Below, piece by piece: positions 1-6,213 of a DNA stretch of 6,312 nucleotides (positions are counted from its first letter, which is position 1; each line of letters starts with the position of its first letter). A model generated the notes under the pieces. That model did not search any database and was not told the DNA's origin. It was given only the letters and a program-made list of their open reading frames with translations. Both the position numbers and the translations under genes were made by a program. Source of the stretch: an uncultured Collinsella sp. (GTDB lineage: Bacteria > Actinomycetota > Coriobacteriia > Coriobacteriales > Coriobacteriaceae); assembly GCA_900765185.1 (NCBI GenBank), contig CAAFQT010000096.1, forward strand, positions 1-6,312, in the 5' to 3' direction.

Positions 1-31
1 CGGGGCCGCAGGATTAACTCCTGCGGCCCCG
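1..31 (-). terminator. Rho-independent terminator stem-loop closing the minus-strand operon
   Basis: A perfect 13-bp inverted repeat (1-13 against 19-31) encloses a 5-nt loop. The stem is mostly G/C. It begins 50 nt past the lipoprotein stop codon, where a terminator for the minus-strand operon would sit. The U-tract expected after the stem on the minus strand would lie beyond position 1, outside the window, so it cannot be confirmed. On the plus strand the stem is followed by mixed sequence with no T-run, which argues against a plus-strand terminator. Confidence 0.75.
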
Positions 32-81
32 TCTGGTGTGCGCGGATGTGTCCGCCAATCCGCGGCTGATGTTACATGCCG

Positions 82-924
82 TTACGCGATGGTTGCGCTG
101 TAGGAGGCGACGTCCTCGTAGGAATCGGTCAGGTAGGCGTCGATGCCAATGGTCGTGTTGACCAGGTCGTCGAGGCTATCGAGCTCGCCGCTCGAGAACG
201 TGAATTCCTCGGTGGCGTTGGTGCCGGGCATCAGGTGAGCCGAGAACCAGGGTTCCTTCATGGTGCCGTTGACGTTGGTCTTACCGCTGGGAGCGTAGAA
301 GGTCAGGTCCTTGTCGCTCTTGTTGGTGATGTTGACGACAAAGCCGATGTCGCCCCAGTCGTCCTTGAACTTCTCGGTGACGGTGATGGTGCACAGATCG
401 TCATCGGCGACGGTGACGGCGGGGGAGATTTCGGCGCGCTGGACGTCGTCGTCTTCGACGGCCTCATCGATCTCCTCTTCCTTTTCGGCAGCCTCGCGAT
501 CCTTCTTCACCGTGCCGGACAGATCCTTGTCGGACTTGGTAAAGACGAGGTTGCCGTCATCCTCTTCGAGGATGAGTTTGCCGTCCTTGAGCTTCATGTC
601 GTGCGACTCATCTTCGGCGGTGATCGTCACGGTGGTGGCGTCCTTTGCCTCCCATTTAAGGTCGACAACCTCAAGGAACAGGTCGAGGGCGCCTGTACCG
701 TCCTCATCGAGAATCAGGACGCAGTGGACACCCCAATCCTCGAGCATCTTCATGTACTCATCGGTCAGCTCTTCGCCATCCACGGTTCCACCCGAGAGCT
801 CCCAGCTGCCGACGAAGTCGGCCTTGGGGTCTTTGGCGCCGCCGCTGCAGCCCGTCAGGGCAAAGGCGAGCGCCAGGACGCATGTCAGGAATGCGAGCAC
901 GGACTTTTTGAACGTTGTCTTCAT
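82..924 (-). CDS. Two-domain membrane-anchored lipoprotein of unknown function
   Basis: This 280-residue protein is predicted to be exported and lipid-anchored to the outer face of the membrane. The N-terminus has positive charges (Lys2, Lys6, Lys7), a hydrophobic stretch at 9-22 and a lipobox LTGC at 23-26, so Cys26 should become the lipidated first residue. The start is well fixed by a strong AAGGAGG at 930-936, five bases upstream of ATG. Residues 36-132 look like a small beta-rich domain opening with GSW, as in lipocalin-like lipoproteins. A highly charged, probably helical linker follows at about 133-163. Residues 165-278 look like an immunoglobulin-like beta-sandwich of the DUF4352 / telokin-like kind, with the typical phrase VVNITNKSDKDL. 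The domain names are by resemblance only. It is the last gene of the operon, 80 nt after the SPFH gene, and the only clearly extracytoplasmic member. The precise function is unknown. Confidence 0.9.
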   Translation of the reverse strand: MKTTFKKSVLAFLTCVLALAFALTGCSGGAKDPKADFVGSWELSGGTVDGEELTDEYMKMLEDWGVHCVLILDEDGTGALDLFLEVVDLKWEAKDATTVTITAEDESHDMKLKDGKLILEEDDGNLVFTKSDKDLSGTVKKDREAAEKEEEIDEAVEDDDVQRAEISPAVTVADDDLCTITVTEKFKDDWGDIGFVVNITNKSDKDLTFYAPSGKTNVNGTMKEPWFSAHLMPGTNATEEFTFSSGELDSLDDLVNTTIGIDAYLTDSYEDVASYSATIA

Positions 925-963
925 GGTGTCCTCCTTAATCGAACGAAACCCATAGAAGCAGGA

Positions 964-985
964 GCGGGGGCGGCGGATCCCCCGC
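964..985 (-). other. GC-only hairpin in the SPFH-lipoprotein gap
   Basis: A perfect 7-bp all-G/C inverted repeat (964-970 against 979-985) has an 8-nt loop and sits between the SPFH gene stop and the lipoprotein start. No U-run follows it on the minus strand, so it is not a convincing terminator. It could mark an mRNA-processing or partial attenuation point that sets lipoprotein expression apart from the upstream genes. It could also be chance in GC-rich DNA. No sigma-70-type promoter is evident in this 80-nt gap. Confidence 0.3.
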
Positions 986-1004
986 CAATTACCAGATAGA
1001 GGGG

Positions 1005-2246
1005 CTAGGGCCTGGGCGTTCCGCAGTTGCTGCAGAACTTGCCGCCGTTTTCGCTACCGCAGTTGGGGCAGAACCACTTGGCCGGTGCCGGGGCAGGCGC
1101 GGGGCTGCCGCACTCGGGGCAGAACTTGCCGGTGTTGGTGGCGCCGCAGCTGCAGGTCCACGTGCCGGCCGCAGGCGCGGCGGCGGGAGCCGGTGCGGGG
1201 GCGGGGGCCGGAGCCGGTTGCGGGGCGGCCTGCTGCTGCGCCTGGCCGGCAGCGAACAGCTGGCTGGCGTTCATGCCGCCCATGCCGCCTGCCATGCCCA
1301 TGCCCATAAAGCCGGCCATCGCGCCGTTGGGGTTGGCTGCTGCCGCACGCATCGCGTCGCTCTGGGCGCTGGCGATATTGGCGGCCGCCATCGTGGGATC
1401 GCGCATGACCGCGGCCTTCTGCAGGTCCTTGATCATCTGCTCGTCTTCTTGCGAAGCGGCGATTGAGTTGACGCCAAAGCTCACGATCTCGACGCCGCGC
1501 AGGTCACGCCAGTCGGCGGAGAGGACCTCGTTGAGCGCGCGGGCGAGCTCGGTGGTGTGGCCGGGGATGGCGCTGTAGCGGATGCCCATCTCCGAGATCT
1601 TGGCAAAGGCGGGCTGCAGGGCGGTGAGCAGCTCGGACTTAAGCTGGCTGTCGATCTTGTCGCGCGTGTAGCTATCGGTCACGTTGCCGCATACATTGGT
1701 GTAGAACAGCAGCGGGTTGGTGATGCGGTACGAATACTCGCCGTTGCAGCGCACGGAGATGTCGACGTCCAGGCCAATATTGTTATCGACCACGCGGAAG
1801 GGCACGGGCGAGGCGGTGCCGTACTTGTTGCCGATGATCTCCTTGGTGTTGATGAAGTAGACGCGCTGGTCCTTGCCCGCGTCGCCGCCAAAGGTAAAGC
1901 GGCTGCCGATATTGGCGAAGGTCTCCTTGATGGAGTCGCCCAGGTTGCCGCTAAAGACGCTCGGCTCGCTGCCGGTATCGAAGACGAACTCGCCGGGCTC
2001 CAGCGCGACCTCGATGATCTTGCCGTTTTGCACCACGAGCATGCCCTGGCCGTCGTTGACGGCGATGACGGAGCCGTTGGAGATGACGTTGTCCTCGCCA
2101 TGCGTGTTGGAGCTGCGGCCGCCGGTGCGCTTAACGCCCTTGCAGGCCAAGACGTCAGCGGGCATCGATTCGCAGTAGATAAATTCCTTCCACTGGTCGG
2201 CCATGACGCCGCCGGCAGCTCCCAATCCAGCTTTCAAGAGTCCCAT
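1005..2246 (-). CDS. SPFH/Band-7 (YdjI-type) protein with two C-terminal zinc ribbons
   Basis: This 413-residue cytoplasmic protein probably assembles on the inner membrane face. Residues 1-16 form a Gly/Ala-rich, possibly membrane-associating helix (GLLKAGLGAAGG) but not a full transmembrane segment. Residues of about 20-280 match the SPFH/Band-7 family close to B. subtilis YdjI (YFINTKEIIGNKYGT at 130-144, then VDISVRCNGEYSYRI at 161-175). An Ala/Met/Gly-rich helix-to-loop stretch runs 281-334. A Pro-Ala linker (about 341-360) leads to one ribbon with Cys365, 367, 376 and 379, and a second Pro-Ala linker (382-389) leads to another with Cys393, 396, 405 and 408. In B. subtilis, YdjI helps bring PspA to the membrane; a similar scaffold role here is inference. 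AGGAAG at 2253-2258 supports the start. The gene lies 48 nt after the TFIIB-type zinc-ribbon gene. The first ribbon has a CxC in place of CxxC. Confidence 0.9.
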   Translation of the reverse strand: MGLLKAGLGAAGGVMADQWKEFIYCESMPADVLACKGVKRTGGRSSNTHGEDNVISNGSVIAVNDGQGMLVVQNGKIIEVALEPGEFVFDTGSEPSVFSGNLGDSIKETFANIGSRFTFGGDAGKDQRVYFINTKEIIGNKYGTASPVPFRVVDNNIGLDVDISVRCNGEYSYRITNPLLFYTNVCGNVTDSYTRDKIDSQLKSELLTALQPAFAKISEMGIRYSAIPGHTTELARALNEVLSADWRDLRGVEIVSFGVNSIAASQEDEQMIKDLQKAAVMRDPTMAAANIASAQSDAMRAAAANPNGAMAGFMGMGMAGGMGGMNASQLFAAGQAQQQAAPQPAPAPAPAPAPAAAPAAGTWTCSCGATNTGKFCPECGSPAPAPAPAKWFCPNCGSENGGKFCSNCGTPRP

Positions 2247-2294
2247 GGTGATCTTCCTTTCTCGTCAAAGTCCGGGTGGTATTGGTCGGATTGC

Positions 2295-3617
2295 TTAGTC
2301 GTCCTTGTCGTCCTTCATGACAACGGTGGTCTCGGTGTGGCTGAAGGTGTCGTGCTTCTCGACCAGGTCGAGCTCGCCGCAGTACTCGTCGGCGTGGGTC
2401 GCCTCGTTGGCCGTCTTGAGCTGGCCTACGAGCAGCACGTCTCCGATGATCACGATGATCAGCGGCGCGACGATGTTGATGAGGATGCCCTCGATATCAA
2501 AAGTGAGGTAATCCGGATCGAAGGCGTATTCGCCCATAAAGAGAATCTGGGAGAGGATAAATCCGATCACAAAGAACAGCAGCGAGGCGATGATGAGCTT
2601 GGGCTTGGAGCAGGGGAGCTCACCGACCATGCGGCCGGTCTGGCCGTTCATGGCAAACAGGTAGCTCTTGCCGTTCCACGAGGTGGAGAGCATCCAGACG
2701 GGGAACAGTGCGTAGTCGCTGTCTTCCCAGGTGTAGTCGAGTTGCTTGCTCTCGACTGAGGCATCGTCGTACTCATCGATAACGGTCTCGCGCAGGGCCG
2801 AGATCGTGCTCTCTTCCATACGGCGTTCGGCGCGCGCCTTGCAGGTATCGCAGTCCTCGTCATAGCGGTTGGCGATGTAGCCGGGCATGTAGGCGACCGA
2901 GAACGGGCGCAGCGCATCGTAGTCAAACGGTTCGATGGCGTCCATGTGGCCGTCGGGCATCTTGGACGATCCGTCGACGGGCACGCGCTCAAACGAGATA
3001 TTGCCTTTGCGGTAGGCATCGTAGTGGTCGGTGGTCGTGACGGTACGGTCGGATTCCTCGGTCACGGTCTCGTTGGTTGCGTCAAAGTGCACTTCGCCGT
3101 CCACGCGGGCGCCGTAGAGCCAAAACGGCACGTAGACGCCTTGGACTTCGTCGATGTGGTTGCCGGTGACAAAGCTCTTGGGCAGCAGGATCTTGCCCTT
3201 GTAGTGCTCCTTGAGCGCGGCCAAGACATCGTCGCGCCCGAGCTTAAACGGAATCACCAGGTCGGGGGAGAAGTCGCCCGAGAGCTGACCAGGTGCCACG
3301 GCGGGGTTGCCACAGTACGGGCAGGTGGAGACGGCGACGGTGCCGTCCGAGATCAGCTCGGCGCCACACGACGAGCAGATATAGCCGGCGTTTTGGGCCA
3401 GTTCCTGCACCGCATCGTCGGATGCGGGCTTGGATGCTGCGGCCGCCGCATCGGCTTTGGCATCTGCCTTGTCCTGGCGCTCGCGATAGAGAGCCTCGAC
3501 CTCTTCGACTTCAAAGCGCGAGTCGCAGTAGTCGCAGACAAGCTTTTGCTCGGCGCTGGCAAAATGCAGCGGGCCGCCACAGGCAGGGCACTGATAGTTA
3601 ACGCTTTCGAAGGCCAT
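2295..3617 (-). CDS. Membrane protein with two N-terminal TFIIB-type zinc ribbons (YdjG-like)
   Basis: This 440-residue protein has two N-terminal zinc ribbons: Cys10, 13, 28, 31 and Cys81, 84, 99, 102. An Ala/Lys/Asp/Glu-rich helical spacer at about 40-78 joins them. Residues 115-340 form a soluble mixed alpha/beta domain with the phrase GVYVPFWLYGA (160-170), common in the family annotated as TFIIB-type zinc ribbon-containing protein. An extra CxxC pair sits at 256 and 259. Two hydrophobic segments, about 341-361 and 377-398, are separated by a short acidic loop. An acidic tail of about 40 residues follows and ends in KDDKDD. The simplest topology puts both ends in the cytoplasm. B. subtilis YdjG, encoded beside YdjI in the PspA operon, has comparable zinc-ribbon-plus-membrane architecture, so this is probably its functional analogue. 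The TFIIB label describes the zinc fold and does not imply a transcription role. AAAGGA at 3624-3629 supports the start; the preceding stop is 24 nt away. Confidence 0.9.
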   Translation of the reverse strand: MAFESVNYQCPACGGPLHFASAEQKLVCDYCDSRFEVEEVEALYRERQDKADAKADAAAAASKPASDDAVQELAQNAGYICSSCGAELISDGTVAVSTCPYCGNPAVAPGQLSGDFSPDLVIPFKLGRDDVLAALKEHYKGKILLPKSFVTGNHIDEVQGVYVPFWLYGARVDGEVHFDATNETVTEESDRTVTTTDHYDAYRKGNISFERVPVDGSSKMPDGHMDAIEPFDYDALRPFSVAYMPGYIANRYDEDCDTCKARAERRMEESTISALRETVIDEYDDASVESKQLDYTWEDSDYALFPVWMLSTSWNGKSYLFAMNGQTGRMVGELPCSKPKLIIASLLFFVIGFILSQILFMGEYAFDPDYLTFDIEGILINIVAPLIIVIIGDVLLVGQLKTANEATHADEYCGELDLVEKHDTFSHTETTVVMKDDKDD

Positions 3618-3641
3618 GATCGGTCCTTTCCGTGCCGAGGG

Positions 3642-4379
3642 CTATGCGCCGATGGCGCCGCCGCAGTATTCGCAGCGCCCACTGGCATCGGGAATGGTGG
3701 TGGCGCCGCAGAAGGGGCAGGTCACCGCGGTCTTGGGGGCCTTGGCGGCAACGACGCTATCGCGCGTCTCCTGACGCAGCTGCACCAGCGCGTCGCGAAC
3801 CTCGGTTGCCTGACGTTTGGCCTCGCGGTACTCGATGGATCCGCGCTGCTCGATGGTGGAGTCGTTCACGCGCAGGTCAATCTCGGTAAAGTACGGCGTG
3901 TTGACGTGGATGGTCAGATTGAAGTCGTAATCCAGGTCGTAGCGCGGCGGGTCATAACTCTCACGCTCGCCGTCCTTGGTCTCACGATAGATCTCGGTGC
4001 GGTGCTCATCGATGTCCATGTCGCAGCCGAGTACCTGAGAGAACTCGATGATGTCGGGGTTGGCGTCACGCCAGCGCGTCTGCGAAGTAATGATCAGCAG
4101 GCCCGCGTCCTCGTCGAGCATAATATTGGTGCGCCCGGCCGAGAGCGTGCGCGTGGGGTTGAACGATGCCAGGCGCTCGGCATTGGCCTCGCGATAGGCG
4201 AGCTGCTCGCGAATGTCGTCCGCGGTGCTAGAGCGATAGCCTCCAAAGAAGGGAGAGAGCTTGCCGACGCACTCTTTGCACAGGTAGCCTTCGTTGATCT
4301 TGGTCTTACCTAGAAGTCCCAGCTCGGTACCGCAAATCGCACACTCTTTCTTCTCGAACATCTTGTCAAAGAAGCCCAT
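3642..4379 (-). CDS. DUF4428 zinc-finger protein with a C-terminal zinc ribbon
   Basis: This 245-residue soluble protein appears to be the first gene of the operon. The N-terminus carries a DUF4428-type zinc finger: Cys13 and Cys16, then Cys34 and Cys37 (CAIC and CKEC). Residues of about 50-75 are helical. Residues of about 85-175 are rich in beta strands and include IIEFSQVLGCDMDID (110-124) followed by strand pairs. This resembles the bacterial PH-like domains often found behind DUF4428, but the assignment is tentative. A charged helix, possibly a coiled coil, spans about 179-210. A zinc ribbon closes the protein (Cys221, 224, 236, 239). There is no signal peptide or membrane segment. GGGAGG at 4385-4390 supports the start, which a hairpin may partly mask. 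A role as adaptor or regulator for the downstream membrane proteins is inferred from gene order and the shared zinc ribbons; no molecular function is known for the family. Confidence 0.9.
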   Translation of the reverse strand: MGFFDKMFEKKECAICGTELGLLGKTKINEGYLCKECVGKLSPFFGGYRSSTADDIREQLAYREANAERLASFNPTRTLSAGRTNIMLDEDAGLLIITSQTRWRDANPDIIEFSQVLGCDMDIDEHRTEIYRETKDGERESYDPPRYDLDYDFNLTIHVNTPYFTEIDLRVNDSTIEQRGSIEYREAKRQATEVRDALVQLRQETRDSVVAAKAPKTAVTCPFCGATTIPDASGRCEYCGGAIGA

Positions 4380-4387
4380 GATTGCCT

Positions 4388-4425
4388 CCCATCAACAGGT
4401 AGCGTGTGTCACTTTTGATGATGGG
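4388..4425 (-). promoter_or_regulatory. 5'-UTR hairpin overlapping the DUF4428 ribosome-binding site
   Basis: On the minus-strand RNA, CCCAUCA (4425-4419) can pair with UGAUGGG (4394-4388). The last three G's are also the first three bases of the Shine-Dalgarno GGGAGG (4390-4385). A further 4-bp inner stem (4413-4410 with 4404-4401, one G-U pair) could stabilise the loop. Folding would partly hide the ribosome-binding site of the first operon gene, a layout that could give translational control. No known riboswitch family is recognised. No convincing -35/-10 pair was found in the 4380-4500 stretch. Confidence 0.3.
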
Positions 4426-4499
4426 GGAGTGTGCGATCTTTCACGATACCCAGACGGCTCAAGAGGTCTCCACAACTGGGACACATGGCCCATTTTTCA

Positions 4500-4595
4500 T
4501 CCCCAAATAACTTGCGGTGAAATAGTTCCTAAATGGCGGCCTTAGAAGGCCAAACAGGAACTATTCCACCGCAACTTCTGGGTAGTCATTGGGGA
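4500..4595. repeat. Long imperfect palindrome, candidate REP/MITE-type element
   Basis: The core arms 4512-4530 and 4556-4574 match at 18 of 19 positions. Inside them is a second stem, GGCC(T) at 4538-4542 with (A)GGCC at 4547-4551. Outside them, TCCCCAA (4500-4506) can pair with TTGGGGA (4589-4595), with unequal spacers between. Just to the right, AGTCATT (4584-4590) and AATGAGT (4604-4610) form another 6-of-7 dyad around a GGGGACGTAC core. To the left, GTCTCCA/TGGGAC (4466-4482) makes a small bulged stem. Nested hairpins of this size in a gap between genes are typical of REP-like or miniature transposon-derived repeats, but only one copy is visible in this window, so dispersal cannot be shown. 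No transposase gene and no flanking direct repeats are seen. Confidence 0.55.
4512..4574 (-). terminator. Possible terminator of the DUF1593 hydrolase transcript
   Basis: The palindrome core starts 80 nt past the hydrolase stop codon. On the minus-strand RNA its single mismatch (4520/4566) becomes a G-U pair, giving 19 unbroken pairs, whereas plus-strand RNA would have an A-C mismatch. The stem is followed on the minus strand by AGUUAUUU, a weak U-rich run. It would separate the hydrolase from the zinc-ribbon operon. The large interior part and the weak U-tract keep confidence modest. Confidence 0.4.
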
Positions 4596-4654
4596 CGTAC
4601 TTAAATGAGTAGCAGTTGGGGGCACTCCATGTCGAATGTGGGTGTCGCCGCTTA

Positions 4655-6166
4655 CTACGCGACGGTGATGGCGACCTGGGCGTAGCGGGTGCAGGGGCGC
4701 TCGGCGCGGGTTTTAACGCTGAGGGTGAGCACGAAGCGGTCACCGGGCTGCGCATCGGTGGGCACGGTGAACGTGGCGTCCGTCGCGTATTCCTGCCACA
4801 GCGACAGATCTTGAGCGCCTGCATAGCTCGTTGGTCCCATGGTGACATTCCAATGCGCGTCGAAGCTCCTACCATCGTGGTCGACGATGGTCGCTGCAAG
4901 GTCAATGCGCTCACCGGCCGCGGCGCTCATGTCGCCCGTGACCTCGGCAACATACGCCGGATGCGAGCAGGCCGCGGGCTCATGGGCGCACCACTGCGCG
5001 CGAGCGGCGAAGTCTTCCTGGTAGGCGCGCAGATAGGGGTTGGGGTTGCCGTCCACCGGCGTACCTATGGCTGCAAAGCCGGCAGGTGCGTCCGAGTCGG
5101 GATGCCCGTCGAGGAACATGCGGCCGAGCAACGTGTCAAAGTCGCGGTTATCGATGCCGCGCAGGCCAAATGGCAGCAGCGGGATATAGGTCATTGAGTC
5201 GCCTTCGGCCATAAAGTCGCCGCGCTCAAACTGCATCGCAGGCATGCCCTCCAGGCCCCAGTCCAAGCGCGCATGCTTGCCAAACTGAAAGCGCTCGGGC
5301 TCGTTTTCGTACACCTTGCCATCGCCATAGAGCATATAGCGCGCCATAAGGGGGCCGTTGCCCTGCGTGAGATTTTGCTCGGGCCAGGGAGCCTGGAACA
5401 ACGGCAACGAATCGGGCTGAGCCATCTTGGCATCGACATAGCCGCCATACATATAGGGCACGCACCAAAAGATGAGATCGGGGAAGAGCTCACGCCCATG
5501 GTCGAGCCAAGAATTGTCCTGCCCCACGCCATCGGCAACGCCCATCACGCGCACCTTCTGATAGACATGCTGCTGCACAGAAGGCCATTCAGGCGTATCA
5601 CGATAGCGCTCAGCAATACTCATCAGGGCGCGAACAATGGTATTCATGCCGCCCCAGCTGAGCAGCCAAAGCGTACGCGGGTCATCATCCAAGATTGCCT
5701 GAGCAATCACGCGCGAACCCTCAGTCTCCTCACGCACATCGCCCTCAAAGGCAACGTTGCCCACAAAGGTACGCTCAATCATCTGAGCCGGCGAAGGAAA
5801 CGGCGGCTCACCGGCAGCGGCCGCATTAGCCTGCAGCTGAGGCCAAGCCTGGGCATATTCATTGCTCCAGAGGCTCTCGATCCAATGCTCAGGAAACGGT
5901 CGATACTCACGAAGCTCCCCAGCCGTGGGATCAGGTTCATGGGGCACAACATTCCACTCATAAGAGCGACGCCCTTTAGTCCGCCAATGCGGATTCACCT
6001 CGCCGAGCGTATGGACGCCATCCCCAAGAAAGTGATACTGCGAAGCCGTATACACCACAGCCTGCACATCAAGCAAGTTAAGATACAGAGTCAAATGAAC
6101 GAGCGAGTTCATATCATCGACTTCCATATCAGTAGTAACAATCACCCGAGTTAAATCGCGAGTCAT
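4655..6166 (-). CDS. DUF1593 (Sde182-type) nucleoside-hydrolase-like protein
   Basis: This 503-residue protein probably hydrolyses an N-glycosidic or glycosidic bond, but its substrate is unknown. Residues of about 6-350 form the nucleoside-hydrolase-like domain. TTDMEVDDMNS at 11-21 replaces the DxDxxxDD calcium-binding motif of inosine-uridine hydrolases: Asp13, Asp17 and Asp18 are kept, with Glu15 at the second Asp position. LLSWGGMNT (168-176) and EGDS (321-324) are typical family motifs. Residues of about 400-503 match the small beta-sandwich C-terminal domain of this family, named cellulose-binding after Saccharophagus Sde182. That label does not establish carbohydrate binding here. There is no signal peptide: the catalytic strand begins at residue 6, so the protein is probably cytoplasmic. 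The start is supported by GGAG at 6174-6177. The gene ends in tandem in-frame stops (TAG then TAA). It is separated from the zinc-ribbon operon by 275 nt and appears to be its own unit. Confidence 0.9.
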   Translation of the reverse strand: MTRDLTRVIVTTDMEVDDMNSLVHLTLYLNLLDVQAVVYTASQYHFLGDGVHTLGEVNPHWRTKGRRSYEWNVVPHEPDPTAGELREYRPFPEHWIESLWSNEYAQAWPQLQANAAAAGEPPFPSPAQMIERTFVGNVAFEGDVREETEGSRVIAQAILDDDPRTLWLLSWGGMNTIVRALMSIAERYRDTPEWPSVQQHVYQKVRVMGVADGVGQDNSWLDHGRELFPDLIFWCVPYMYGGYVDAKMAQPDSLPLFQAPWPEQNLTQGNGPLMARYMLYGDGKVYENEPERFQFGKHARLDWGLEGMPAMQFERGDFMAEGDSMTYIPLLPFGLRGIDNRDFDTLLGRMFLDGHPDSDAPAGFAAIGTPVDGNPNPYLRAYQEDFAARAQWCAHEPAACSHPAYVAEVTGDMSAAAGERIDLAATIVDHDGRSFDAHWNVTMGPTSYAGAQDLSLWQEYATDATFTVPTDAQPGDRFVLTLSVKTRAERPCTRYAQVAITVA

Positions 6167-6184
6167 AAGAAAGCTCCAACCAAA

Positions 6185-6213
6185 ATCATTTCAGCCAGTT
6201 ACGCGCAAGGCAA
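6185..6213 (-). promoter_or_regulatory. Weak candidate sigma-70-type promoter for the DUF1593 gene
   Basis: On the minus strand TTGCCT (6213-6208, 4 of 6 to TTGACA) and AATGAT (6190-6185, 4 of 6 to TATAAT) are 17 bp apart. Transcription would start near 6178, leaving a leader of only about a dozen bases that just holds the GGAG at 6174-6177. Both hexamers are imperfect and such matches occur by chance, so this is a suggestion only. Confidence 0.25.

Noticed and set aside
76..999. 307-codon plus-strand frame opposite the lipoprotein gene
   Set aside because: The minus-strand lipoprotein has a lipobox, a strong Shine-Dalgarno and coherent domains. The plus frame has none and runs into the intergenic hairpin.
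1190..1240. GC-rich repeat tract (GGGGGCNGG-like units) as a tandem DNA repeat
   Set aside because: It is simply the codon repetition of the Pro-Ala linker in the SPFH protein, so it is explained by the protein sequence.
1557..2759. 400-codon open frame on the plus strand opposite the SPFH and YdjG-like genes
   Set aside because: It spans two real genes and the gap between them, has low-complexity composition and no recognisable domain. It is an antisense shadow.
2946..4313. 455-codon open frame on the plus strand opposite the TFIIB-type and DUF4428 genes
   Set aside because: It overlaps well-supported minus-strand genes with clear domains and ribosome-binding sites. Its Val/Gly/Ala/Leu/Asp-rich product is what the reverse of GC3-rich coding DNA gives.
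4477..4497. TGGG...CCCA followed by TTTTT as a plus-strand terminator
   Set aside because: The stem is only 4 bp with a long loop, and there is no plus-strand gene upstream for it to terminate.
4381..4500. Promoter for the zinc-ribbon operon
   Set aside because: TTGTGG and TATCGT on the minus strand are 21 bp apart and TTGAGC has no -10 at 17 bp. No pairing was good enough to annotate, although a promoter must lie in or beyond this gap.
5273..6154. 293-codon plus-strand frame opposite the DUF1593 gene
   Set aside because: The minus strand carries the conserved hydrolase motifs across this entire span. The plus frame shows no family features.
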